Assembly (NCBI GenBank): GCA_027627225.1
Contig: CM051029.1
Coordinates: 107,001-171,000 of the forward strand
Reading direction: 5' to 3'
Length of the DNA: 64,000 nucleotides
From: Congeria kusceri
Taxonomy: Eukaryota; Mollusca; Bivalvia; Myida; Dreissenidae
Shown here: positions 25,201 to 40,000 of the stretch, one piece after another
Numbering within the stretch: the stretch's first letter is position 1
Layout: every line of letters starts with the position of its first letter
The notes under the pieces: model-generated
What the model was told of the DNA's origin: nothing
Seen by the model: the letters and a program-made list of their open reading frames with translations, nothing else
Database searches by the model: none
Program-made: the position numbers and the translations under genes

Positions 25201-27133
25201 AACCGAAACTCTTAAAAGCAGCGTAAAGTGCAATTTAGCATAAGTACATTACGTTTGTGTTACGAAGTACGAATACAGCATAATTATACACAAAAACATG
25301 CTTTTTATTGTACACATCAAATAAATATACCATCCTGGATTACTTAATACATTATATATTCCGATGTAGCTGTTGTTTTTGAGAAACCATTCAATCCGAA
25401 ACGTCATCGATGTTTTGTTCGGTTCCAAGCTGATCTGAAGGCAGATAATTGCCATGTTTGAAAACACTCTGCACATATGTCTTGGTTATGTTTCGTATAA
25501 ACATTTTGTAGCAGTGCTCGTAAAATGAAACTCTCGATAAAATATGAAAATCATATATTTAGAATGTTTGTTATTGTTCCCAAAGTTAAGTATATGTGCT
25601 AGTAAAAAAAATAGGGAACGTGGTGATATTTTTACTTGTTTCGTTGCTCAAAATTTCTTTTCGGTATCTTATCTTAATATTAAATCAATAATTGTTACCG
25701 AGGTAACGATTCGTATTTACATCACAGCTTAGTTGGTTTAATTACGGATCTTTTGCTCAGACAGCTTATATGTTAATAATACTGATATATAACATGAGTC
25801 AATTTAAACTTTAAAACAGTAGATGGTGCTATAAGTTGTGTTATATTGAAATTGTATTTTATGTTGATTACCTTGACGTAAAAGCAATAATTTTAATCTT
25901 TGGTACGTGAGTTACTAATCTCACATCTTAAGTAGTTAAACAATGTTTCTATTTTGCAAAAAAGTGCATCTGTACATTTAAATAATATACAACCTTAGTT
26001 TATCATTACTTTAAAACAGAAATTGGTTCTAAATGTTGTGTTTTTTTTTTTTAATGTAACGAATCGTTCCTCTTTTAATTGTACGGAACTCGATTTAGTA
26101 TGTTAAATTGCTATACAATTTAAATCCAGATCATGCGTGAATTCGGTTAAAATGCCTTGGCTGTAAATGATTCGTATTCGGTGCATGAGCTTAAGAATCT
26201 TTATATCAGTATTTGCTGCTATAATACATGTTAAATGTCCATTAACAGTCCCGTTTCGAATTTTATCAAACTAGATTTAGAATGTTATCTTGTTTCATTC
26301 ATTAGTTCTTGTCCTTATGCGTGCTTGATTCGCGTGTATGCATGAATGCATTGCAAAATAGGTTCTGTACGTTGATAGTGGAACAATCCCATGTCCGTGT
26401 ATGTTAGTTTCGTACATAAGACAATTGACTTCCATTCAGCATAGTTTCATGGAGAACAACTTGAGCAAAACTTGCGAACACTATACTACAGAATTTTTTT
26501 TTCTCTGTTGGTAAATTGACTTTAAATAATTGCTTTTTACTTTAGAATTCAAATATTTCTGTGATGCTTGACACCAAATCGCTTCATGCAGACAGTGTTT
26601 TCAAATAATTGTTAAATTAAAATAATGCACCTTAAAGTCCTTTTCAAGTATGGTTTAGAGTTCGATCTGTAAATTTTCCCTTAATGTTTCAAATGCATTT
26701 ATTTTAATTAATGTGAGTTGTTGTAATATCAATACACTTCAATATGAAATCAGTGTTTAACAGATGCAGATAAATATGTGCACTCTGTGGATTTGTACAG
26801 TGTAAAAAGCATGTCTTTACATAATATTTGTATTTGAATTGTTTTAATTTGATGATCAAATTTACGGTTTTATTAAAATCATTTATTGCTTCTTTGGATC
26901 TTTGAACTCAGGATCCTGTTGTTAAATATAAACGTATTTCAGTGCTCACATACGTGTGTGACGCACATTATGAATCACAGGTTTCCCAAGATGTTTGAAA
27001 TTATAACACATACTTCATATAAACACTTAGAAATATAGTATAAATATTCTTGAAAAGTGATGATCATTCTGGATTTGAGAAAAACACTCTTAAAAGCAGC
27101 GTTAAGTGCTTTTTAACACAATAATATTAGTTT
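22208..27133. repeat. Satellite higher-order repeat unit 4 (4926 bp)
   Basis: Same organisation. It has a run of T before CAAACAATC at 22608-22620 in place of the GCT seen elsewhere, shared only with unit 5. Near 26380 there is a 21-bp deletion after GTTGATAGTG. The transposon stub is at 23317. Confidence 0.95.
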
Positions 27134-30100
27134 GATTTTGCGAAGTCCTAATGCAGAGCCATTGCACATTATATTCCTTCATTATTTTCCAGATGTGGCA
27201 TCATGTTTTAACCGACTGACTAAACATTTATATCGTGGTAGCTGAAGATTTGTAGGATTCATAGAAACAAAATCTCGAACGTGATTTCGATATTTAGCGA
27301 AGCAGAAGGCAAATCATAGCCTAGATTGCAGCCAATTATATTTTCATTTGTATTGGATACATTTAATAAAATTGTATACAATTTTTCTAGCATTACTCGT
27401 ACTATGAACTACTATTAATTGGGCCATAACATATAAAATGCAATTATTTAATATGTTTAGTATTTGTAAGAATTTATTGTTGTTCCAATAAAATAATAAC
27501 AACAGTGTTTGGTGCAATTTTCTGGTTTTCATTTTTTTTTCAAACAATCATTTGTGTAGCTTAATAAAATGTAAAAACAACAATTGTTATTGTTTGTAAG
27601 CAGCTACGGACATCGTATCAAAATCTGTTTTACCTAGTATGTAGTTATTGTGCAAAGGGCACATCAATAAAATACATTGATATATAGCTATAGTTCATTA
27701 TTACTTTAAAACAGTATTTGATGCTATATTTTGATTTTTTATTGAAATGTAGCTAATGGTACTGTACTGCAGATAAATGTCATGTTATTAAACACCTTTT
27801 TGAACATATGTCTTGGTTATGTTTCAGGTAAAAAATGTGTAGCACTGCTCTTAATATGAAATTCTCGATACAATATTAAACGCTTCAATTTAGAATGTGT
27901 GTTAATGTTTCATATGTTAATGATATTTGTCAGTAAAAATAAGGAGCACGTGGTGATATTTTTTACCTGTCTTCGTGGCTCAAAATTTCTTTTCGGTATC
28001 TTATTTGAATATAAAAGCAATAATTGTTACCGACGGAACGATTCGTATTTACATCACAGCTTAATTGGTTTAATTACGGATCTTTTGCGCAGAGAGCTTA
28101 AATGGTAATAATAATGATATATAACATGAGTCAATTAATACTTCATAACAGTAGATGGTGCTTTAACTTATGTTATATTGAAATTGTATTTTATGTGGAT
28201 TACCGTTACGTAAAAGCAATAATTCTTATCGTTGGTACGTAACCCAGCCAGCAAGCCTACATTGGTCCGATATCTGAATTACATAGATGGCGTGACATAA
28301 TGAAACGCTTTAAAAACTAAAGCTCGCCCTTTTTTCATTTTCTAAGCTTCACCGGATAAACTTTCTCCATCCCGGCACCAACCATGTATTCTCTATCTTT
28401 CCATTCCTTGACACAAATGCCCGTATCCGCACCTGTCAATTTCGTACATAACACACTTAGCTTCTGTTCAACATTATTGCATGGAGAGCAGCTTGCAAAC
28501 GCAAAATAAGATTAAGACTATGATTGTGTACGCTATACAAAAGAACGTTTCTCTCTTGAGTTTTTCTGATGTTCTATAACTTCTATAACTTAAAAATAAA
28601 GATATTCACAATTAAAGGCCTAGGCCTACTTTAATCTGTCTTTATTTGACCCCCGCACCATTCCCCGCACTCAAATCTTGTGCGTGATTTCATGTGTACT
28701 AACACCATGCTGTGGTCACAGTTAGCACAGTGTGGTGACTCTTAACAGCTGAGATCAATACACTGCTGCAGACAAAGTGATACATTGAAACAGTGCACTC
28801 AGCCATTGCTCAGTCAGCGAAGAGAGCAGATTGCCGTTAAGGATAAGATATTTCATGGTGGATCAATATACAGAGTTGAATGGGGAGTCCAGATATTCCT
28901 GAAACTAGATCTTTCCGATCTCTTTATGAATCAGTTCAACTGAAACTCTCATTATCAGCCTTAGGTGCAATTTAACATGATAACATTACTTTAATTTCAA
29001 GGAGTACTATTACCGAACAATTAAACCTTAATATATCATTAGTAGTTCTCATTGTTTGTAAATATTTGCCCCGAATGACTGCATAACGATATAGAGTTGT
29101 AGCGGTGGATTAAAGAAAATCAATAGTCTTAAACCGCCAACGTGATTTCAATTTATAGCAAACTTAAAAGCACACAATATGCTAGTTTGCAACATTTATG
29201 TTTACCTGTATGTTGGATAAGTTTCATATACACATTTTATAATACTTGTTACGGTGCATTTTGCCATCAACTATTAAATGCTGCCATATTAAATGTCCCG
29301 TATTAATTTTAAGGGTGTATGGTGTATTAAAAGTAAATGACAATAGTGCTTGGTGCCATTTTCAACTGGTTTTCGTTACCCACAATTTATTATCAGTAGC
29401 TCAATGTAATGGAAAAACAATAAATGTTATTGTTTTTACGTTTGATACTGACATCATATCTTGACGATACTCGTACCTAGTTTAACTGTGTAGTCATTAT
29501 ACAAAGTGAACATCTCTAAATTAAATTGCCATATAGCTTGAGTTTATTATTACTTTAAAGCAGTATATGGTGCTATATTTTGTTTTATATTGTAATATCA
29601 CTAATCGTACTGATTATTATTGTTTGCAACTATATATAATGTTAAATAGCTATACTAATTAAATGCCGAGCACCCGTGAATGTGCCCCAAAATGGTCTGA
29701 TCGTTGATGATTTGGATCCACTACGTGAGGTTATTAATCCTGATAACAATATTACTGGCTGTTTTTGATTTATTGACACAACTTTGCCGTTGATACTTTT
29801 ATAGAACTCGATGGAGAATGCAATCTTGTTCTAACCATTACTTTCGGTCCATGCAGAGCTAGATTTGCCTTTAAAGGGTATTCATTTATAAATTGCAACA
29901 CACGTTTTATTTAAAGCGGTTTAAATGCTTGACATTGACCATCCCAATGCGGTAACATCATTCTTAATGATGTTTATATTTTGTGATCTGTTGTGCGTAT
30001 TGTCTTGTATTTTATATGCAACTGATCAATTGCCTTAAATAATGGATCTGTGGATATTAAAAAATAATTTCCCCTAATGGTGTCTCTGGAAGAAATCCAC

Positions 30101-32080
30101 GATTAAGTGCTCATTATGGATCTTTTAAACCGAAACTCTTAAAAGCAGCGTAAAGTGCAATTTAGCATAAGTACATTACGTTTGTGTTACGAAGTACGAA
30201 TACAGCATAATTATACACAAAAACATGCTTTTTATTGTACACATCAAATAAATATACCTTCCTGGATTTCTTAATACATTATATATTCCGATGTAGCTGT
30301 TGTTTTTGAGAAACCATTCAATCCGAAACGTCATCGATGTTTTGTTCGGTTCCAAGCTGATCTGAAGGCAGATAATTGCCATGTTTGAAAACACTCTGCA
30401 CATATGTCTTGGTTATGTTTCGTATAAACATTTTGTAGCAGTGCTCGTAAAATGAAACTCTCGATAAAATATGAAAATCATATATTTAGAATGTGTGTTA
30501 TTGTTCCCAAAGTTAAGTATATGTGCTAGTAAAAAAATAGGGAACGTGGTGATATTTTTACTTATTTCCTTGCTCAAAATTTCTTTTCGGTATCTTATCT
30601 TAATATTAAATCAATAATTGTTACCGAGGTAACGATTCGTATTTACATCACAGCTTAGTTGGTTTAATTACGGATCTTTTGCTCAGACAGCTTATATGTT
30701 AATAATACTGATATATAACATGAGTCAATTTAAACTTTAAAACAGTAGATGGTGCTATAAGTTGTGTTATATTGAAATTGTATTATATGTTGATTACCTT
30801 GACGTAAAAGCAATAATTTTTATCTTTGGTACGTGAGTTACTAATCTCACATCTTAAGTAGTTAAACAATGTTTCTATTTTGCAAAAAAGTGCATCTGTA
30901 CATTTAAATAATATACAACCTTAGTTTATCATTACTTTAAAACAGAAATTGGTTCTAAATGTTTTTTTGTTTTTTTTAATGTAACGAATCGTTCCTCTTT
31001 TCCTTGTACGGAACTCGATTTAGTATGTTAAATTGCTATACAATTTAAATCCAGATCATGCGTGAATTCGGTTAAAACGGCTTGGCTGTAAATGATTCGT
31101 ATTCGGTGCATGAGCTTAAGAATCTTTATATCAGTATTTGCTGCTATAATACATGTTAAATGTCCATTAACAGTCCCGTTTCGAATTTTATCAAACTAGA
31201 TTAGAATGTTATCTTGTTTCATTCATTATTCCTTGTCCTTATGCGTGCTTGATTCGCGTGTATGCATGAATGCATTGCAAAATAGGTTCTGTACGTTGAT
31301 AGTGTCGATTGTTTTCCATTCGCCGTCCAACAATCCCGTGTCCGTGTATGTTAGTTTCGTACATAACACAATTGACTTCCATCCAGCATAGTTTCATGGA
31401 GAACAACTTGAGCAAAACTTGCGAACACTATACTACAGAATTTTTTTTTCTCTGTTGGTAAATTGACTTTAAATAATTGCTTTTTACTTTAGAATTCAAA
31501 TATTTCTGTGATGCTTGACACCAAATCGCTTCATGCAGACAGTGGTTTCAAATAATTGTTAAATTAAAATAATGCACCTTAAAGTCCTTTTCAAGTATGG
31601 TTTAGAGTTCGATCTGTAAAGTTTCCCTTAATGTTTCAAATGCATTTATTTTAATTAATGTGAGTTGTTGTAGTATCTATACACTTCAATATGAAATCAG
31701 TGTTTAACAGATGCAGATAAATATGTGCACTCTGTGGATTTGTACAGTGTAAAAAGCATGTCTTTACATAATATTTGTATTTGAATTGTTTTAATTTGAT
31801 GATCAAATTTACGGTTTTATTAAAATCATTTATTGCTTCTTTGGATCTTTGAACTCAGGATCCTGTTGTTAAATATAAACGTATTTCAGTGCTCACATAC
31901 GTGTGTGACGCACATTATGAATCACAAGTTTCCCAAGATGTTTGAAATTATAACACATACTGCATATAAACACTTAGAAATATAGTATAAATATTCTTGA
32001 AAAGTGATGATCATTCTGGATTTGAGAAAAACACTCTTAAAAGCAGCGTTAAGTGCTTTTTAACACAATAATATTAGTTT
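27134..32080. repeat. Satellite higher-order repeat unit 5 (4947 bp), mosaic
   Basis: Its first part matches unit 4 (the T run at 27533-27540, GGGCCATAAC near 27420). Its last part matches unit 6 (CTCTTTTCCTTGTACGG, CGTCCAACAATCCCGTG, AGTATCTATAC). It is therefore a recombinant of two unit variants. The transposon stub is at 28243. Confidence 0.93.
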
Positions 32081-35000
32081 GATTTTGCGAAGTCCTAATG
32101 CAGAGCCATTGCACATTATATTCCTTCATTATTTTCCAGATGTGGCATCATGTTTTAACCGACTGACTAAACATTTATATCGTTGTAGCTGAAGATTTGT
32201 AGGATTCATAGAAACAAAATCTCGAACGTGATTTCGATATTTAGCGAAGCAGAAGGCAAATCATAGCCTAGATTGCAGCCAATTATATTTTCATTTGTAT
32301 TGGATACATTTAATAAAATTGTATACAATTTTTCTAGCAGTACTCGTACTATGAACTACTATTAATTTGGCCATAACATATAAAATGCAATTATTTAATA
32401 TGTTTAGTATTTGTAAGAATTTATTGTATGTTCCAATAAAATAACAACAACAGTGTTTGGTGCAATTTTCTGGTTTTCATTGCTCAAACAATCATTTGTG
32501 TAGCTTAATAAAATGTAAAAACAACAACTGTTATTGTTTGTAAGCAGCTACGGACATCGTATCAAAATCTGTTTTACCTAGTATGTAGTTATTGTGCAAA
32601 GGGCACATCAATACAATACATTTATATATAGCTATAGTTCATTATTACTTTAAAACAGTATTTGGTGCTATATTTTGATTTTTTTTTTGAAATGTAGCTA
32701 ATGGTACTGTACTGTAGATAAATGTCATGTTATTAAACACCTTTTTGAACATATGTCTTGGTTATGTTTCTTGTAAAAAATGTGTAGCACTGCTCTTAAT
32801 ATGAAATTTTCGATACAATATTAAACGCTTCAATTTACAATGTGTGTTATTGTTTCATATGTTAATGATATTTGTCAGTAAAAATAAGGAGCACGTGGTG
32901 ATATTTTTTACCTGTCTTCGTGGCTCAAAATTTCTTTTCGGTATCTTATTTGAATATAAAAGCAATAATTGTTACCGACGGAACGATTCGTATTTACATC
33001 ACAGCTTAATTGGTTTAATTACGGATCTTTTGCGCAGAGAGCTTAAATGGTAATAATAATGATATATAACAAGAGTCAATTAATACTTCATAACAGTAGA
33101 TGGTGCTATAACTTGTGTTATATTGAAATTGTATTTTATGTGGATTACCTTTACGTAAAAGCAATAATTCTTATCGTTGGTACGTAACCCAGCCAGCAAG
33201 CTTACATTGGTCCGATATCTGAATTACATAGATGGCGTGACATAATGAAACGCTTTAAAAACTAAAGCTCGCCCTTTTTTCATTTTCTAAGCTTCACCGG
33301 ATAAACTTTCTCCATCCCGGCACCAACCATGTATTCTCTATCTTTCCATTCCTTGACACAAATGCCCGTATCCGCACCTGTCAATTTCGTACATAACACA
33401 CTTAGCTTCTGTTCAACATTATTGCATGGAGAGCAGCTTGCAAACGCAAAATAAGATTAAGACTATGATTGTGTACGCTATTCTAAAGAACGTTTCTCTC
33501 TTGAGTTTTTTTGATGTTCTATAACTTCTATAACTTAAAAATAAAGATATTCACAATTAAAGGCCTAGGCCTACTTTAATCTGTCTTTATTTGACCCCCG
33601 CACAATTCCCCGCACTCAAATCTTGTGCGTGATTTCATGTGTACTAACGCCATGCTGTGGTCACAGTTAGCACAGTGTGGTGACTCTTAACAGCTGAGAT
33701 CAATACACTGCTGCAGACAAAGTGATACATTGAAACAGTGCACTCAGCCATTGCTCAGTCAGCGAAGAGAGCAGATTGCCGTTAAGGATAAGATATTTCA
33801 TGGTGGATCAATATACAGAGTTGAATGGGGAGTCCAGATATTCCTGAAACTAGATCTTTCCGATCTCTTTATGAATCAGTTCAACTGAAACTCTCATTAT
33901 CAGCGTTAGGTGCAATTTAACATTATAACATTATTTTAATTTCAAGGAGTACTATTACCGAACAATTAAACCTTAATATATCATTAGTAGTTCTCAGTGT
34001 TCGTAAATATTTGCCCCGAATGACTGCATAACGATATAGAGTTGTAGCGGTGGATTAAAAAAAATCAATAGTCCTAAACCTCCAACGTGATTTCAATTTA
34101 TAGCAAATTTAAAAGCACACAATATGCTAGTTTGCAACATTTATGTTTACCTGTATGTTGGATAAGTTTCATATACACATTTTATAATACTTGTTACGGT
34201 GCATTTTGCCATCAACTATTAAATGCTGCCATATTAAATGTCCCGTATTAATTTTAAGGGTGTATGGTGTATTAAAAGTAAATGACAATAGTGCTTGGTG
34301 CCATTTTCAACTGGTTTTCGTTACCCACAATTTATTATCAGTAGCTCAATGTAATGGAAAAACAATAAATGTTATTGTTTTTACGTTTGATACTGACATC
34401 ATATCTTGACGATACTCGTACCTAGTTTAACTGTGTAGTCATTATACAAAGTGAACATCTCTACATTAAATTGCCATATAGCTTGAGTTTATTATTACTT
34501 TAAAGCAGTATATGGTGCTATATTTTGTTTCATATTGTAATATCACTAATCGTACTGATTATTCTTGTTTGCAACTATATATAATGTTAAATAGCTATAC
34601 TAATTAAATGCCGAGCACCCGTGAATGTGCCCCAAAATGATCTGATCGTTGATGATTTGGATCCACTACGTGAGGTTATTAATCCTGATAACAATATTAC
34701 TGGCTGTTTTTGATTTATTGACACAACTTTGCCGTTGATACTTTTATAGAACTCGATGGAGAATGCAATCTTGTTCTAACCATTACTTTCGGTCCATGCA
34801 GAGCTAGATTTGCCTTTAAAGGGTATTCATTTATAAATTGCAACACACGTTTTATTTAAAGCGGTTTAAATGCTTGACATTGACCATCCCAATGCGGTAA
34901 CATCATTCTTAATGATGTTTATATTTTGTGATCTGTTGTGCGTATTGTCTTGTATTTTATATGCAACTGATCAATTGCCTTAAATAATGGATCTGTGGAT

Positions 35001-37026
35001 ATTTAAAAATAATTTCCCCTAATGGTGTCTCTGGAAGAAATCCACGATTAAGTGCTCATTATGGATCTTTTAAACCGAAACTCTTAAAAGCAGCGTAAAG
35101 TGCAATTTAGCATAAGTACATTACGTTTGTGTTACGAAGTACGAATACAGCATAATTATACACAAAAACATGCTTTTTATTGTACACATCAAATAAATAT
35201 ACCATCCTGGATTACTTAATACATTATATATTCCGATGTAGCTGTTGTTTTTGAGAAACCATTCAATCCGAAACGTCATCGATGTTTTGTTCGGTTCCAA
35301 GCTGATCTGAAGGCAGATAATTGCCATGTTTGAAAACACTCTGCACATATGTCTTGGTTATGTTTCATATAAACATTTTGTAGCAGTGCTCGTAAAATGA
35401 AACTCTCGATAAAATATGAAAATCATATATTTAGAATGTTTGTTATTGTTCCCAAAGTTAAGTATATGTGCTAGTAAAAAAATAGGGAACGTGGTGATAT
35501 TTTTACTAATTTCGTTGCTCAAAATTTCTTTTCGGTATCTTATCTTAATATTAAATCAATAATTGTTACCGAGGTAACGATTCGTATTTACATCACAGCT
35601 TAGTTGGTTTAATTACGGATCTTTTGCTCAGACAGCTTATATGTTAATAATACTGATATATAACATGAGTCAATTTAAACTTTAAAACAGTAGATGGTGC
35701 TATAAATTGTGTTATATTGAAATTGTATTATATGTTGATTACCTTAACGTAAAAGCAATAATTTTTATCTTTGGTACGTGAGTTACTAATCTCACATCTT
35801 AAGTAGTTAAACAATGTTTCTATTTAGCAAAAAAGTGCATCTGTACATTTAAATAATATACAACCTTAGTTTATCATTACTTTAAAACAGAAATTGGTTC
35901 TAAATGTTTTTTTGTATTTTTTTAATGTAACGAATCGTTCCTCTTTTCCTTGTACGGAACTCGATTTAGTATGTTAAATTGCTATACAATTTAAATCCAG
36001 ATCATGCGTGAATTCGGTTAAAACGGCTTGGCTGTAAATGATTCGTATTCGGTGCATGAGCTTAAGAATCTTTATATCAGTATTTGCTGCTATAATACAT
36101 GTTAAATGTCCATTAACAGTCCCGTTTCGAATTTTATCAAACTAGATTAGAATGTTATCTTGTTTCATTCATTATTCCTTGTCCTTATGCGTGCTTGATT
36201 CGCGTGTATGCATGAATGCATTGCAAAATAGGTTCTGTACGTTGATAGTGTCGATTGTTTTCCATTCGCCGTCCAACAATCCCGTGTCCGTGTATGTTAG
36301 TTTCGTACATAACACAATTGACTTCCATCCAGCATAGTTTCATGGAGAACAACTTGAGCAAAACTTGCGAACACTATACTACAGAATTTTTTTTTCTCTG
36401 TTGGTAAATTGACTTTAAATAATTGCTTTTTACTTTAGAATTCAAATATTTCTGTGATGCTTGACACCAAATCGCTTCATGCAGACAGTGGTTTCAAATA
36501 ATTGTTAAATTAAAATAATGCACCTTAAAGTCCTTTTCAAGTATGGTTTAGAGTTCGATCTGTAAAGTTTCCCTTAATGTTTCAAATGCATTTATTTTAA
36601 TTAATGTGAGTTGTTGTAGTATCTATACACTTCAATATGAAATCAGTGTTTAACAGATGCAGATAAATATGTGCACTCTGTGGATTTGTACAGTGTAAAA
36701 AGCATGTCTTTACATAATATTTGTATTTGAATTGTTTTAATTTGATGATCAAATTTACGGTTTTATTAAAATCATTTATTGCTTCTTTGGATCTTTGAAC
36801 TCAGGATCCTGTTGTTAAATATAAACGTATTTCAGTGCTCACATACGTGTGTGACGCACATTATGAATCACAAGTTTCCCAAGATGTTTGAAATTATAAC
36901 ACATACTGCATATAAACACTTAGAAATATAGTATAAATATTCTTGAAAAGTGATGATCATTCTGGATTTGAGAAAAACACTCTTAAAAGCAGCGTTAAGT
37001 GCTTTTTAACACAATAATATTAGTTT
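32081..37026. repeat. Satellite higher-order repeat unit 6 (4946 bp)
   Basis: Same organisation. The A part is of the unit 3 type and the end part is shared with unit 5. The transposon stub is at 33188. Confidence 0.95.
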
Positions 37027-40000
37027 GATTTTGCGAAGTCCTAATGCAGAGCCATTGCACATTATATTCCTTCATTATTTTCCAGATGTGGCATCATGTT
37101 TTAACCGACTGACTAAACATTTATATCGTTGTAGCTGAAGATTTGTAGGATTCATAGAAACAAAATCTCGAACGTGATTTCGATATTTAGCGAAGCAGAA
37201 GGCAAATCATAGCCTAGATTGCAGCCAATTATATTTTCATTTGTATTGGATACATTTAATAAAATTGTATACAATTTTTCTAGCCGTACTCGTACTATGA
37301 ACTACTATTAATTTGGCCATAACATATAAAATGCAATTATTTAATATGTTTAGTATTTGTAAGAATTTATTGTATGTTCCAATAAAATAATAACAACAGT
37401 GTTTGGTGCAATTTTCTGGTGTTCATTGCTCAAACAATCATTTGTGTAGCTTAATAAAGTGTAAAAACTACATCTGTTATTGTTTGTAAGCAGCTACGGA
37501 CATCGTATCAAAATCTATTTTACCTAGTATGTAGTTATTGTGCAAAGGCACATCAATACAATACATTTATATATAGCTATAGTTCATTATTACTTTAAAA
37601 CAGTATTTGGTGCTATTTTTTTTTTTATTGAAATGTAGCTAATGGTACTGTACTGCAGATACATGTCATGTTTGAACATATGTCTTGGTTATGTTTCATG
37701 TAAAAAATGTGTAGCACTGCTCTTAATATGAAATTCTCGATACAATATTAAACGCTTAAATTTAGAATGTGTGTTATTGTTTCATATGTTAATGATATTT
37801 GTCAGTAAAAATAAGGAGCACGTGGTGATATTTTTTACCTGTCTTCGTGGCTCAAAATTTCTTTTCGGTATCTTATTTGAATATAAAAGCAATAATTGTT
37901 ACCGACGGAACGATTCGTATTTACATCACAGCTTAATTGGTTTAATTACGGATCTTTTGCGCAGAGAGCTTAAATGGTAATAATAATGATATATAACATG
38001 AGTCAATTAATACTTCATAACAGTAGATGGTGTTATAACTTTTGTTATATTGAAATTGTATTTTATGTGGATTACCTTTACGTAAAAGCAATAATTCTTA
38101 TCGTTGGTACGTAACCCAGCCAGCAAGCCTACATTGGTCCGATATCTGAATTACATAGATGGCGTGACATAATGAAACGCTTTAAAAACTAAAGCTCGCT
38201 CCTTTTTTCATTTTCTAAGCTTCATCGGATAAACTTTCTCCATCCCGGCACCAACCATGTATTCTCTATCTTTCCATTCCTTGACGCAAATGCCAGTATC
38301 CGCACCTGTCAATTTCGTACATAACACACTTAGCTTCTGTTCAACATAATTGCATGGAGAGCAGCTTGCAAAAGCAAAATAAGATTAAGACTATGATTGT
38401 GTACTCTATACTAAAGAACGTTTCTCTGTTGAGTTCTTGATTTTCTATGACTTCTATATCTTGAAAAAAAGGTATTCACAATTAAAGACCTAGAACTACT
38501 TTAATCTTTCTTTATTTGACCCCCGCACATTTCCCCGCACTCGAATCTCAGACTTGTTTTCTTGTGTATTAACACCATGATGTGGTCACAGTTAGCACAC
38601 AGTGTGGTGACTCTTAACAGCTGAGATCAATACACTGCTGCAGAGAAAGACAAACATTGAAACAGTGCACTCAGCCGTTGCTCAATCAGCAGAGAGAGCA
38701 GATTGTAGTTAAGGATAAGATACTTTATGGTGGATCAATATACAGAGTTCAATACCCCATGGGCAGTCCAGATATTCCTGAAACTATATCTTTCATATCT
38801 CTTTATGGATCTGTTCAACTGAAACTCTCATAATCAGCGTTAGGTGCAATTTAATATTATAACATTACTTTGATTTCACGGAGTACTATTACCGAACACT
38901 TAGACCGTTATATATTATTAGTAGTTCACATTGTAAATAAATATTGGCCCCGACTGACTGCATAACGTTCCTCTTATTCTTTTACGGACCTCGATTTAGT
39001 ATGTTAAATTGCTATAAAATTTGAATCCAGATCATGCGTGAATTCGGTTTAAACGGCTTGGCGGTAAATGATTCGTATTCGGTACGTGAGCTTACGAATC
39101 CTTACAGCAGTATTTGGTGCTATAATTCATGTTAAATTTCCATCAACAATACCGTTGATAATTTTATCAAACTAGATGTAGAATGTTATCGTGTTTCATT
39201 CATTATTTCTTGTCCATATGCGTGCTTGATTCGCGTATATGCATTGATGTATTGCAAAATAGGGTTTGTACGTTGATAGTGTCGATTGTTTTCCATTCGC
39301 CGTCGAACAATCCCGTGTCCGTGCATGTTAGTTTCGTACATAAGACAATTGACTTCTGTTCAACATACTTTCATGGAGTACAACTTGAGCAAAATTTGCG
39401 AACATTATACTACAGAAAAGAATTTTCCCTGTTGCTATATTGACTTAAAATAATTGCTTTTTACTTTAGAATATAAATATTTATGTGATGCTTGACACCA
39501 AGTCGCTTCATGCAGACATTGTTTTTAAATAATTGTTAAATTAAAATAATTCACCATAAAGTCATTTGCAAGGATATATAAGTTCATGGTTTAGAGTTCA
39601 ATTTGGAAATGTTCCATTAATATTTCAAATGCATTTGGTGCGATTTATTTTATAATTACTTTAATTACTTGTAGTATCAATACAGCGACTTTACACTTGA
39701 ATACGACATCAGTATTTAACAGATGCAGATAAATAGTTGCACTCTGTGGATTTGTACAAGCCTGAATAGTATTTGTTAACATACTATTTCTATTTGAATT
39801 GGTTTAGTTTGATGATCAAATTGACTGTTTTATTAAAAACATTTGATTCTTATCTGGATCTTAAAATTTAGGAATCTATTGTTAAATATAAATGTATAAT
39901 AATTGTCAATGTTTACATACGTGTGTGACGCACGTTATGCATCACAAGTTTCCCAAGTTATTTGAAATTAAATCTCATACTTGATATGAACGCTTATAAA

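Noticed and set aside
29246..29464. A 72-codon ORF shared by units 4, 5 and 6
   Set aside because: Units 1-3 differ at the start codon region and lack it. It is a chance frame in satellite DNA.
7373..38966. Tandem array as rDNA, histone or snRNA gene cluster
   Set aside because: The units contain no rRNA-like sequence, no histone-like reading frame and no recognisable small RNA gene.
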